From the NCBI RefSeq assembly GCF_009377235.1, contig NZ_VMNX01000083.1, positions 1 to 35,542 of the forward strand: 35,542 nucleotides of DNA, in the 5' to 3' direction. The stretch comes from Streptomyces acidicola (GTDB lineage Bacteria > Actinomycetota > Actinomycetes > Streptomycetales > Streptomycetaceae). A model generated the notes under the pieces. That model searched no databases, had not been told where the DNA came from, and was given only the letters and a program-made list of their open reading frames with translations. Numbering within the stretch: position 1 is the stretch's first letter; each line of letters begins with the position of its first letter. This document shows positions 24,262 through 31,810 of this stretch, piece by piece. The position numbers were made by a program, and so were the translations under genes.

Positions 24262-25233
24262 TCACTGGTCGATGGCCGCCATGTCGGGCTCGGCATGGCG
24301 TTCGCCGGACGCCGGTGTCAGGTTTCCCAGACGAGTGATCTGACCTGCGGTGAGCCGGATTCCGTCGGCGGCGCTGTTCTCCTCGAGCCGGCCGATACGC
24401 TTCGTCCCCGGAATGGGCGCGATGCCGTCCCCCTGCGCGAGCAGCCAGGCCAGAGCGACCTGCGCGGGCGTGGCCCCGATGTCGTCGGCGACCTCGCGTA
24501 CTTGGTCGACGATGCGCAGGTTGCGCGTGAGGTTGTCGCCGGTGAACCGAGGGTTGGTACGACGCCAGTCGGCGGAGTCCAGGCCGTCCAGGCTGCGGAT
24601 TTCACCGGCGAGAAAACCGTGCCCCAGCGGCGAATAGGGAACCAGTCCGATGCCGAGCTCACGCAGCGTGGGCAGCACTTCCGCCTCAGGGTCTCGTGTC
24701 CACAACGAGTACTCGGTCTGGACAGCGGCCACTGGATGAACCGCATGGGCCCGGCGGATCGTCGCCGCAGCCGCCTCCGACAGTCCGATGTGGCGGACCT
24801 TGCCCGCGTCCACCAACTCACTCAACGCTCCCACCGTCTCCTCGATGGGAGTGCCGGGGTCGACCCTGTGCTGGTAGTACAGGTCGATGTGGTCGGTTCC
24901 CAGCCGCCGCAGCGACCCGTCAACAGCCGTGCGAATGCCGGTGGGAGTGCTGTCCGGGCCTGGTCGGCCGGTGTGGGAGACGAGGCCGAATTTGGTGGCG
25001 AGGACGACCTCGTCTCGACGGCCCTTGACGGCGCGCCCCACCAGTTCCTCGTTGACGTAGGGCCCGTACACCTCGGCGGTGTCCAGGTGCGTGACACCGA
25101 GGTCCACAGCGCGCTGAATGGTGCGGATCGACTCGGCGTCGCCTCGACCGGCGCCGGTGTAGAACGCCGACATGCCCATGGCCCCGAGACCGATGCGCGA
25201 GACTTCGAGCCCTCCGAGCGACGTTAACTGCAT
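24262..25233 (-). CDS. Aldo-keto reductase
   Basis: 323 residues from ATG 25233 (GGAAGGA upstream); the frame is open further but lacks motifs. The catalytic tetrad is complete: Asp51 and Tyr56 (LDTAEVYGP), Lys81 (LATKFG) and His122 (YYQHRVD). The C-terminal coenzyme site has PYSPLGHGFLAGEI and later PIPGTKRIGRLEEN, typical of NADPH-binding AKR enzymes close to the YajO/AKR13 type. They reduce aldehydes or ketones to alcohols in the cytoplasm. The gene is divergent from the MarR regulator and separated from it by a region with two identical palindromes, so it is the likely repression target and may detoxify a carbonyl compound. Confidence 0.9.
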   Translation of the reverse strand: MQLTSLGGLEVSRIGLGAMGMSAFYTGAGRGDAESIRTIQRAVDLGVTHLDTAEVYGPYVNEELVGRAVKGRRDEVVLATKFGLVSHTGRPGPDSTPTGIRTAVDGSLRRLGTDHIDLYYQHRVDPGTPIEETVGALSELVDAGKVRHIGLSEAAAATIRRAHAVHPVAAVQTEYSLWTRDPEAEVLPTLRELGIGLVPYSPLGHGFLAGEIRSLDGLDSADWRRTNPRFTGDNLTRNLRIVDQVREVADDIGATPAQVALAWLLAQGDGIAPIPGTKRIGRLEENSAADGIRLTAGQITRLGNLTPASGERHAEPDMAAIDQ

Positions 25234-25375
25234 CCGGTTGTCCTTCCCTGGATCCATTCGCGAGCCCGGCACTTCGATGCGGGGACCGGTTTCAGCGCCG
25301 CGGAAAGTTGCGTAACGGCTGCGACGGCGCAGTGCGCGGCCATCAGTTACGCGCTCGGGCGGCAATGAGGCGAAC

Positions 25376-25416
25376 TTGACGCGTCAACATCTACACCTCA
25401 TAACTTGACGCGTCAA
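25376..25416. promoter_or_regulatory. Twin perfect palindromes overlapping the marR-type promoter
   Basis: TTGACGCGTCAA occurs twice, at 25376-25387 and 25405-25416, centres 29 bases apart, both within an AACTTGACGCGTCAACA context. The first supplies the -35 box TTGACG. Seventeen bases later comes CATAAC (25399-25404) as -10, which puts the transcription start inside the second palindrome. One site thus covers -35 and the other the start, an ideal arrangement for autorepression by the adjacent MarR protein. Because the sites are symmetric and lie between divergent genes, the aldo-keto reductase may be controlled too. Confidence 0.8.
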
Positions 25417-25438
25417 CAAGGGTGGCTAGCATGGCCTC

Positions 25439-26068
25439 ATGGCGAGTACCTCAGCTGGCACAAACGGACAACGCCGTCGGCGTCCGGCGAACGGGTCGAC
25501 ATCCGAGACGACGGCGCCGGCCGAAGAAGGCTCTGGGTCAGGGAAGTCCACTGGTCCGGTTGCCGAAACGCGATGGCTGAACTGCGACGAGCGGGCGGCG
25601 TGGCTGGCCAACTCCGCAATCATGATCAGCTTGCCGGCTGCCCTGGACGCGCGGATGCAGCGCGAGGCCCGGTTGACCTTCTTCGAGTACATGGTGCTCT
25701 CGGTCCTATCCGAACAGCCGGCGCACACGCTGCAGATGAGCGATCTGGCTGCGCGAACGGCGGCGTCGCTTTCGCGGTTGTCGCACGTCGTTGGACGGTT
25801 GGAGAAGCGCGAACTGCTCACACGAGCCCGGATCCCCGGCTCCGGCAGACGCACCAACGCGACGCTGACCGAGGCCGGTTACGAGGCGGTCGTGGCGGCG
25901 GCACCGGGACATGTCGCAGCGGTTCGCGAATACCTTATGGACGAGCTCGAGCCCCAAGAGCTGGCGACCCTTCGCCGCATCGGCGCCGCAGTCGACGCCG
26001 CCATCAAGCGCGACCAACTCGACGTGGGCTCCGCGGCATCGGCTCCGCCCGAAACACCGACGTCATAG
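25439..26068 (+). CDS. MarR-family transcriptional regulator
   Basis: 209 residues. The first 45 residues are a basic, low-complexity tail unusual for the family. The core then begins with RWLNCDERAAWLANSAIMIS, dimer helices, and the winged helix LQMSDLAARTAASLSRLSHV, VGRLEKRELLTRARIPGSGR, then RTNATLTEAGYEAV. The wing RIPGSGRRTN lies about 131-140. No Cys is placed to suggest a redox switch apart from Cys49, just before the dimerisation helix. ATG 25439 is the only usable in-frame start; an ATG eight bases upstream is out of frame. The protein probably binds the twin palindromes upstream and is released by a small ligand, perhaps the substrate of the divergent reductase. Confidence 0.88.
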   Translation: MASTSAGTNGQRRRRPANGSTSETTAPAEEGSGSGKSTGPVAETRWLNCDERAAWLANSAIMISLPAALDARMQREARLTFFEYMVLSVLSEQPAHTLQMSDLAARTAASLSRLSHVVGRLEKRELLTRARIPGSGRRTNATLTEAGYEAVVAAAPGHVAAVREYLMDELEPQELATLRRIGAAVDAAIKRDQLDVGSAASAPPETPTS

Positions 26069-26214
26069 TCGCACGGCCGCATACCGTCACCGATTGGTTC
26101 GGGGCACTTGCTGATCCGATACATGCTCACCGGCAGCTGTCCGCAGGGCCGTACTGAAGGGTGTTGGAGAAGGCCGTGATCAGGCAGCTGGACGCGGGCG
26201 GTTGACCTGGGCGG

Positions 26215-26305
26215 TCATGCGGCTAGGGCGATGTTGTGCATGCGGCCGACAGCCTGGACGGCGTGGTGGAGACCATCGCCGCGCTGCCGGCAGTCACGCG
26301 GGGTC
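26215..26305 (-). pseudogene. C-terminal scrap of an IS5-family (DDE_Tnp_4-like) transposase
   Basis: The reverse strand reads RDCRQRGDGLHHAVQAVGRM, then HNIALAA and stop, the usual end of these transposases (LRD.R.....L...V..IA.LHN.AL). Nothing upstream belongs to it. The stretch 26069-26214 between the MarR stop and this scrap holds no recognisable feature. Confidence 0.5.
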
Positions 26306-26342
26306 ATCGTGGACCGGCCGACCTCGATCGGAGCCCTGTCCC

Positions 26343-26726
26343 CTGACGGTGGCCCGGGACGCCGGCTGCAAGGTCGCCGCGAAGGACCCCGCGGTGATCG
26401 CGGACGCCGCACGGACCATGCCGCACGCCCTGCGCTCGATGGAACTGACCGCCGAGATCGCCGCCGAGCCGACCCTACTGGTGGGCTTCGATCAGGACCT
26501 GGCGGCCCAGACGACCCGCACCTCCATCCGGATACGCGGTTTGCTCACCCAGCTCCACCCCCGCCTGGAGCGTGTCCTCGGGCCGCGCCCGGACCATCCT
26601 GCCGTGACCAGGCCGAAGACCCACCTCCAGGCGCTTCTCCGCCTGGCCCGCCACCGCATCAGGGTCCTGTTCGCGATGCTCCGCGACGGCACCTTCTACG
26701 AACCCGGCACCGCGCGCCCCGCTTGA
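26343..26726 (+). pseudogene. IS110-family transposase with internal deletions
   Basis: One open frame joins three separated parts of an IS110 transposase. LTVARDAGCKVA is followed directly by AKDPAVIADAARTMPHALRS, where about twenty residues are normally between. The frame then continues through TLLVGFDQDLAAQTTRTSIR, IRGLLTQLHPRLERVLGPR. It then jumps from DHPAVT straight to KTHLQALLRLARHRIRVLF, AMLRDGTFYEP at the C-terminus, losing roughly 200 residues including the catalytic serine region. Both joins keep the frame. The element is dead but recent, since the retained parts are well preserved. Confidence 0.75.
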
Positions 26727-26760
26727 CGAACCACAGAGAGGCCCCCGCGAAGCGCTACCT

Positions 26761-27504
26761 CTACTGGCTCGGTGGCTGGGCGGTTGTTGCGACGATGATG
26801 TTGTTGGCGATGACCGCGGTCACCGTGCGGGTCACGGCCTCAGCCGCGGCGCCAGCTCCCCAGTGGCCCTGCTCCAGTTGCTTCGCACGGGTGATCACCG
26901 GGTTTGTCCAAGGGATTTGCGGGTCGAACTGAGGCAGGGTTCCGCTTGCCGACAGCAGGGCCGCGAGGGCGCCGATGCGCGCAGTCGGCTCGGCGCCGTC
27001 GACGAGAACGGCGCGCACGCTCTCCAGCAGCCGCGCTCGGCGGCCAGTTGCTCCCTCGACCAGTGCAGTGGTGTTGAACAGACCGAACGCCTTCTTTCTC
27101 ACCCGCTCGACATCGCCGCGTGCGATCAGCCTGTCCAGCAGCGGTGCCCGAAGCTGCGGTCCGATCGCGGCGAGGACGGTCTGGACGCTTCGGGGCTTCT
27201 TGGCGACATAAGTCCAGGCGGAGCGGTGGATCTCATCGGAAGGCGGGACCTCGCCAAGGGCCTCGGCTCGCACGGCGCTCGCGTGAGCCCCGTCGGATGC
27301 GACCTGACCGGCCAGTGCCAGGTCGCTCAGCACAGCACCGGCGAGGGTGTAGAAAAGTGTGTTCTCGCCGGCGATCGTTCCGGACTCGGGCTGGAACAGC
27401 AGTAGCAGGAGGTCCTCGGCCAGCGAAGGGCCGCCTCGTTGGGCCGGACCTGTCGCGTCCTGGGGCTCGCCTCCGCCGAGCGGCTCGGGCGATGTGGGGT
27501 TCAC
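26761..27504 (-). CDS. GPP34-family phosphoprotein (GOLPH3-like)
   Basis: 247 residues. After a disordered proline/glycine-rich start come SLAEDLLLLLFQPESG, LFYTLAGAVLSDLALAG, KKPRSVQTVLAAIGP, RGDVERVRKKAFGLFNTTAL, then ARIGALAALLSASG, the standard order of GPP34 blocks (L.E.L.LL, then L.GA.L.DLAL.G, then L...G....W, then R..L). In eukaryotes the family binds phosphatidylinositol-4-phosphate in the Golgi. Actinobacteria have many paralogues of unknown function, probably peripheral membrane proteins. The GTG start has AAGGAG nine bases upstream. It stands alone amid IS debris with a nested hairpin in its leader, and is intact. Confidence 0.88.
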   Translation of the reverse strand: MNPTSPEPLGGGEPQDATGPAQRGGPSLAEDLLLLLFQPESGTIAGENTLFYTLAGAVLSDLALAGQVASDGAHASAVRAEALGEVPPSDEIHRSAWTYVAKKPRSVQTVLAAIGPQLRAPLLDRLIARGDVERVRKKAFGLFNTTALVEGATGRRARLLESVRAVLVDGAEPTARIGALAALLSASGTLPQFDPQIPWTNPVITRAKQLEQGHWGAGAAAEAVTRTVTAVIANNIIVATTAQPPSQ

Positions 27505-27540
27505 GATCGGAACTCCTTGTCATGCAGGTCACGGTGTGGT

Positions 27541-27572
27541 TCTGGGAACCCAGCACAAGCTGTGTTCCCAGA
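27541..27572 (-). promoter_or_regulatory. Nested inverted repeat upstream of the GPP34 gene
   Basis: TCTGGGAAC (27541-27549) and GTTCCCAGA (27564-27572) are perfect nine-base arms. Between them CAGC-ACAA-GCTG forms a second small hairpin. The structure ends 37 bases upstream of the GPP34 GTG. It could be an operator or a leader hairpin. As the DNA upstream is a broken gene, it may also be that gene's terminator. Confidence 0.45.
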
Positions 27573-27579
27573 CCATGGT

Positions 27580-27870
27580 CAAGCCGCTGAGCAGACGGTG
27601 ACTGCTCGCCGGCTGCACGGCCGTCGGACGACGGCTGATCACCGACCAGGATACGGCCACGGGTGAGCACATCGAGGTGGGCGAGGTTGTACAGCTCGAC
27701 CAACGCGCTTCGATGAACGCCTGCCCGGTGACGTGTTCGCCCTCGTACAGGTGCGCCACCGCGTCTCGTATCCCGGGGTGCCCGGCGAGGTTGCCTTTTT
27801 CACGTTACGCAACAGCCCCTCGACGGTGCCGCAGTCAGGCTGGAAAGGGCTGAGCGACGATCGCAAAAAC
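27580..27870 (-). pseudogene. Broken gene of unknown function
   Basis: Two reverse frames join into a plausible protein piece: AHLYEGEHVTGQAFIEA (27759 downward), then after a one-base change near 27705, LVELYNLAHLDVLTRGRILV and GDQPSS. The upstream frame (GLLRNVKKATSPGTPG) has yet another phase. The string is protein-like, but no family is recognised. The 66 bases between this and the next fragment hold nothing notable. Confidence 0.3.
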
Positions 27871-27938
27871 GGGATCTCTGGGAAGGAACGGGCTCGTCGA
27901 AGCAGGCAAGACGGCTCGGGCCGTCCCCCAGGGCTCCG

Positions 27939-28220
27939 TTATCGCGTCGGTCCCTCACCCGCGGTTGAGGTGGAGGAATAGAGCCAACGGCGAAGGACGA
28001 GGGTCACGGTCGGCATCATCAGGTACGTCATCAACGTACTGAACAGCAGCGCGAGAATCAGCACCCGCGCCAGCAGCGGCAAAGCACTGAGCGCCGGACC
28101 CAGAAGGCCGCTGCCGATCAGAGAGATCGGGAGTACGGCTGCGAAGGCGGCGAGCGCCATCTTCCAACGGGGCGGTGCCACGGTGGTTGTGTCTTGTGGA
28201 CTGGTGAACAGGGTCTCCAT
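27939..28220 (-). pseudogene. Membrane tail of an antibiotic-biosynthesis-monooxygenase-type protein
   Basis: From METLFTSPQDT the frame reads APPRWKMALAAFAAVLPISL, a first helix, then LLARVLILALLFSTLMTYLM, then MPTVTLVLRRWLY. GLE.WFT.P, then PP.WKMAL, two helices, then LM.Y..MP.LT.L...WLY is the C-terminal half of COG3224-like proteins, in which an ABM domain precedes two membrane helices. The ABM half is missing: coding sequence breaks off near 28250, about 15 bases from the IS30 end. This is a gene truncated at an IS30-associated junction. An 93-residue product from the internal ATG cannot be excluded. Confidence 0.6.
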
Positions 28221-28263
28221 TCCGGAAAGTTCGCGACGGGCCACTTCGGTCTGATGGGGCGGT

Positions 28264-29485
28264 TTCTATCAGTGGTTGCGATTCACCTGGTCAATGGGCA
28301 TGTGAGGCATTCTCGCATGACCTCGGCTGGGGTCCTGTCGCCAAGGACGAGTCGGGGGCGCCGGTTGAGCTGATGCGCGACTTCGCGGAGGTCTCGTGCG
28401 GTGTGGACGGACAGGTTGGTGCCCTTGGGAAAGTACTGCCGCAGCAGGCCGTTGGTGTTCTCGTTCGTGCCGCGCTGCCAGGGCGAGTGTGGGTCGCAGA
28501 AGTAGATCCGGAACCCGGTCAGCGCCTCGATGTCCTCGTGCAGGGTCAGCTCACGGCCCTGATCCCAGGTCAGCGTCCGCCGCAGCTGAGGCGGGATGTG
28601 CGCGGTCTGGGTGATGAGCGCGTTGCGGACCTGCGGGGCCTTCCAGCCGTGCGGCAGGTGGATCAGGTGCACGTAGCGGGTAGTGCGCTCGACGAGGGTG
28701 CCGATCGCGGAGCCCTGACCCCGGCCGATGCTCAGGTCCCCTTCCCAATGCCCGGGAACCGTACGGCCGGTGACCTCGATGGGCCGCTCGTGGATGAGCG
28801 TCATGTTTTTGATCTTGTTCAGTGTGGGGACACCACGGCGCTGCTTCTTGCGGCGGGTGCGGCCGGTGCGGAGCTTGGCCTCACGGCGACCGAGGAGGCC
28901 GGCGAAGAGGGCCCGGTAGATCGTCTCCGGACAGGCCCGCATCGTCACGTCATTCGCGTACTCGCGGGCCAGGTGACGCGCGATCTGCTGCGGCGACCAC
29001 TTCTCGGTGAGCTTCTCGCGCACGAGCGTCCGCAGCGGCTCGCTGCCACGGATCTTCTCCTCCTTGGGACGGCGGCGCCGGAGCAGGGACTGGTTGTGGG
29101 CCCACCAGGGGTGGTAACTGCCGTCCGGCTTCGCGTTGCGTTTGATCTCGCGGTAGACGGTCTGAAAGCTCTTCCCAATCGACGTGGCGATCTCCTTGAC
29201 GGTCTGCTTGGCCTGGAGTCCGTCGGCGATGGCGATGCGGTCGTTCTGGGTCAGGAAGCGCGGCGATATCGGGCCGGTGTCGGGAACGATCATGCTTCCA
29301 GCTTCGATGAACCAGTTCGAACCACAGCTGGCGGAGACCCCCACCACCCGGGCCGCGGCCGCACCCTTGTAGCCCTCCCTGAGCAACTCAAAGTACTGCT
29401 TCTTCACCGAGCTCGGCATCTTGTTGGGGGCGTACTTCGGCATCCGAACGCACTCCTTCCGGGGCGCTCGCAAACACCGACAGAA
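28264..29485 (-). mobile_element. IS30-family insertion sequence, apparently complete
   Basis: Terminal inverted repeats TTCTATCAGTGGTTGCGA (28264-28281) and, read inward from the other end, TTCTGTCGGTGTTTGCGA (29468-29485) match at 15 of 18 positions and frame a single intact transposase gene. The flanks do not show a target duplication and come from different sources: an ABM-type gene end on one side and an IS256 transposase cut at PLDR on the other. A deletion or recombination after insertion is implied. Confidence 0.75.
28283..29443 (-). CDS. IS30-family transposase
   Basis: 386 residues from ATG 29443 (GAAGGAG upstream). The N-terminal helix-turn-helix region has YFELLREGYKGAAAARVVGV, then a second one, LTQNDRIAIADGLQAKQTVK, typical of IS30. 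The catalytic DDE domain shows PGHWEGDLSIGRGQGSAIGT, LTWDQGREL and PHSPWQRGTNENTNGLLRQY with FPKGTNLS. The end NRRPRLVLGDRTPAEVM is also canonical. Acidic residues in GDL, WDQG and the E of NEN are all present. No stop or frameshift, so it may be active. Confidence 0.93.
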   Translation of the reverse strand: MPKYAPNKMPSSVKKQYFELLREGYKGAAAARVVGVSASCGSNWFIEAGSMIVPDTGPISPRFLTQNDRIAIADGLQAKQTVKEIATSIGKSFQTVYREIKRNAKPDGSYHPWWAHNQSLLRRRRPKEEKIRGSEPLRTLVREKLTEKWSPQQIARHLAREYANDVTMRACPETIYRALFAGLLGRREAKLRTGRTRRKKQRRGVPTLNKIKNMTLIHERPIEVTGRTVPGHWEGDLSIGRGQGSAIGTLVERTTRYVHLIHLPHGWKAPQVRNALITQTAHIPPQLRRTLTWDQGRELTLHEDIEALTGFRIYFCDPHSPWQRGTNENTNGLLRQYFPKGTNLSVHTARDLREVAHQLNRRPRLVLGDRTPAEVMRECLTCPLTR

Positions 29486-29486
29486 C

Positions 29487-30038
29487 TCAAGCGCGGTCCA
29501 GGGGACGGTTCTGCCACTCGGCCATGCCCTCCATCACCTTGTCGGTGATGGTGGAGATGGTCTGCTTGGACACATCGGCGCCGTACACCTCGGCCAGATG
29601 AGCCGAGATCTCTCCGTGGGTGAGTCCCTTCGCGGACAAGGAGAGGACCATCTCGTCCACCCCGGTCAAGCGCCGCTGCCTCTTCTTGACGATCTGCGGC
29701 TCGAAGCGGCCGGCGGTATCACGCGGCACCTTCACCTCGACCGGCCCGGCATCGGTCAGCACGGTCTTGGACCGCGTGCCGTTGCGACTGTTGCCGTTGT
29801 TCTTCCCGGCCGGATCGTGCTTTTCGTAGCCGACGTGGTCGGTGATCTCGCCTTCCAGGGCCGGCTCCAGCACCCGCTTGGTCAGCATCTGCAACAACCC
29901 ACCCTCGCCGGTCAGTTGTAGCCCCTCGTTCCGTGCCCGGTCCACCAGCATCGCGACGAGCTGCTCGTCCGACGCAGCCGACGGCATCGCACCACCGGCC
30001 GACTCGTCCACGGACTCCTGCCCGATCGTCTCGCTCAC
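29487..30038 (-). pseudogene. IS256-family (mutator) transposase, N-terminal half only
   Basis: From GTG 30038 the frame reads DEQLVAMLVDRARNEGLQLT, KRVLEPALEGEITDHVGYEK, GNSRNGTRSKTVLTDAGPVE, FEPQIVKKRQRRLTGVDEMV and QTISTITDKVMEGMAEWQNR, then PLDR. The next residues should be VYPVVFIDAI with the first catalytic Asp. Instead the frame hits a TGA inside the IS30 border. About 183 of roughly 410 residues survive, with none of the catalytic triad. The upstream end of the element probably lies near 30085 (GGGGAGTGTCTAATCAAC on the reverse strand). Its other half is not in the window. Confidence 0.85.
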
Positions 30039-30189
30039 TTGGAGTCTCTCCCTTGATCAGCAGATCCGCCGTTGATTAGACACTCCCCAGAACCGTGGCG
30101 GAGGCAACCGGGGCCCTGCACTCGTCGGCCGCGATCTGAACGTGAGACGCCTCTGAGGGTGGACTGCGGGGCCTGAGGCCCATTGAGAG

Positions 30190-30267
30190 GTGTGCAAGCT
30201 GAAGTTGCTGGTCACGGGGCTGGCGTGCGTGGGCGTCGGGACGCTCGCGCTGGTCGCTGGCAGGTGA
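30190..30267 (+). other. Possible truncated start of a membrane or exported protein
   Basis: A 25-codon frame from GTG 30190 reads KLKLLVTGLACVGVGTLALV then stops. It has the look of a signal or membrane segment. It ends 20 bases before the IS5 remnant, so it may be the beginning of a gene cut by that insertion. No ribosome site is clear. Confidence 0.2.
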
Positions 30268-30286
30268 CCTTGGTGAAGATCGTCGG

Positions 30287-30720
30287 TCATCGGGCGACTT
30301 CGCGGTTCGTGAGGACCAGCAAGACCCTGACCAGGGCGGTCACCCAGGCGGGGTCGGTGCGCACCTTACCGAGGGCGCGTCAGTTCTTGGGTGCGGGCAA
30401 AGCCGTGCTCGACGGGTGCCCTGACGGCCGCCAGTGCCGTGTTGGACAGCTTCTGGCCTCGCGTCAGGGGCCGGTCCCGGGCGGCCTTGTAGCCGGTGAT
30501 CGCCGCCGGGTCGGCGTCGAGGCCGACGAATCCCAGGTCGGCGATGGCTCCGAGCCCGGCTCCAGCAGTTTCCGGGCGAGCTTGCCGTGCCGGCAGGCGG
30601 TGATCTCCTGAGACACGCCCGGGGCGGGCCGCCGAGATCCACAGCAGCCGGCCCCGGTCGTCGGTTCCGTCGAGGGCCCTGACGGCCTTGTCTGCACCGC
30701 CCGCCTGCCTGCCTCAGACG
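30287..30720 (-). pseudogene. IS5-family (DDE_Tnp_4-like) transposase, heavily frameshifted
   Basis: The three reverse frames together give GTDDRGRLLWISAARPGRVS, EITACRHGKLARKLLEPG, then IADLGFVGLDADPAAITGYK, AARDRPLTRGQKLSNTALAA, VRAPVEHGFA and finally TALVRVLLVLTNREVAR with stop at 30287. This is the C-terminal two-thirds of a well-known streptomycete DDE transposase. The N-terminal helix-turn-helix part is missing. Several one-base changes and a short deletion inactivate it. Confidence 0.72.
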
Positions 30721-31114
30721 CGCCGCCCACAGTCGCCGCGGGAACCGGACGTCGGCTCGCTACAGTCCCGGTCACCGATGCTCGATGCCAGGTGGGATGT
30801 CGCGGTGTGCGTGGGCTGGTTGGAGTTCGCGGCCAGGATCTGGCAGGCCGGGCCCCAGCGGCCAGCAGGGGCCCGGCCTGGAACGTGCGCGCTGGGGAGG
30901 GCTGGTGGATGCAAGGTGATCACGATGGTGGTGATCGGCGTGCTGTCGCGAGGGCGCCCGTCGCGGTTCCAGCTGTTGTAGCGGTAGGTCCGCACTGACG
31001 ATGCGGGTGGACAGCCGCATCGGGCGACCGGGAAGCAGCGCGTGAAGGATACGGGCGCAGATGTGTCCGTCCGGGTCGGAGCTTGCCTCACACTTTCGCG
31101 AGGCTAATGGGCGA
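30721..31114. other. No recognisable gene downstream of the TetR gene
   Basis: Both strands are open in several frames, but none shows family motifs, a ribosome site or consistent coding bias. The reverse frame around 30960-31010 (RTYRYNSWNRDGRPRD) is not identified. No terminator hairpin was found after the TetR stop. Confidence 0.3.
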
Positions 31115-31720
31115 TCATGTTGTGTGGGGTGTTGCGCCGTGGAGTGCTTGGTCGACGAGGCGTTCGGCGAGGGTGTCGTCGAAGGGGACTTTGAGTACGA
31201 GGAGTCGGTGGTAGCAGGCGCCCCAGAGTTGGTCGACGATGATGTCGAGGTCGGCGTCCCGGCGTAGCTGGCCTTGTTCCTGGGCGGTGCGCAGGCGTAC
31301 GCGGGCGAGTTCGCGGCGGGGCAGGGCATAGCTGTTTGACCAGGCGTGTGCGAGGTCGGGGTCCGTCTGGGAGGCGCCGACGAGTTCGGAGACGGGTTTT
31401 GCTGCGCCTTCGTCGGTGAGCCAGCGGATGAAGGAACTGAGCTGGGTGATCAGGTCGGTGCGGAGGTCGCCGGTGTCGGGAAACTGCAGGGTGCGGTCGC
31501 TCTGGGTGAAGTATGCCTCGGCGGCGAGGGCGCCCGGTGAGGGCCACCATTTATAGAGGGTCATCTTGCTTGATCCGGCTTCGGTGGCGACGCGGTCGAA
31601 GGTGACGGCTCGCAGGCCCTCGGCGAGCAGGATGTGTCCCGCTGCCGCGAGTACGCCGGCGCGGACTTCCGCGGCCGGCCGGCGGCCTCGTCCCCGGCGG
31701 GCGGCAGTGTTCTGGGACAT
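31115..31720 (-). CDS. TetR/AcrR-family transcriptional regulator
   Basis: 201 residues from ATG 31720, with AAAGGAG seven bases upstream. The N-terminal helix-turn-helix is clear: GVLAAAGHILLAEGLRAVTF, DRVATEAGSSKMTLYKWWPS, then PGALAAEAYF. The C-terminal ligand domain has the pattern LRTDLITQLSSFIRWLTDEG and ends with RLVDQALHG, common in the TetR_C_11-like group. The open frame continues far upstream but is antisense to the SDR gene there. It is divergent from the SDR-SDR-dehydrogenase operon and very likely represses it and itself. Confidence 0.92.
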   Translation of the reverse strand: MSQNTAARRGRGRRPAAEVRAGVLAAAGHILLAEGLRAVTFDRVATEAGSSKMTLYKWWPSPGALAAEAYFTQSDRTLQFPDTGDLRTDLITQLSSFIRWLTDEGAAKPVSELVGASQTDPDLAHAWSNSYALPRRELARVRLRTAQEQGQLRRDADLDIIVDQLWGACYHRLLVLKVPFDDTLAERLVDQALHGATPHTT

Positions 31721-31810
31721 GGACAATCTCCTTTGTGGACTGCTTGTACATTTCTGTGTATCGTGGCCAGTGGACAGATCGTCCATATCCATCATACGGA
31801 GGTTTGAGCC
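31721..31810. promoter_or_regulatory. Divergent TetR/SDR promoter region with inverted repeat
   Basis: The 90 bases between the divergent starts include TGGAC-AGATC-GTCCA (31771-31785), a perfect five-base-arm inverted repeat, and the looser TGTACA-TTTC-TGTGTA (31746-31761). Either could be the TetR operator. GGAGG at 31798-31802 is the ribosome site for the SDR gene. A firm -10/-35 pair was not resolved. Confidence 0.5.
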
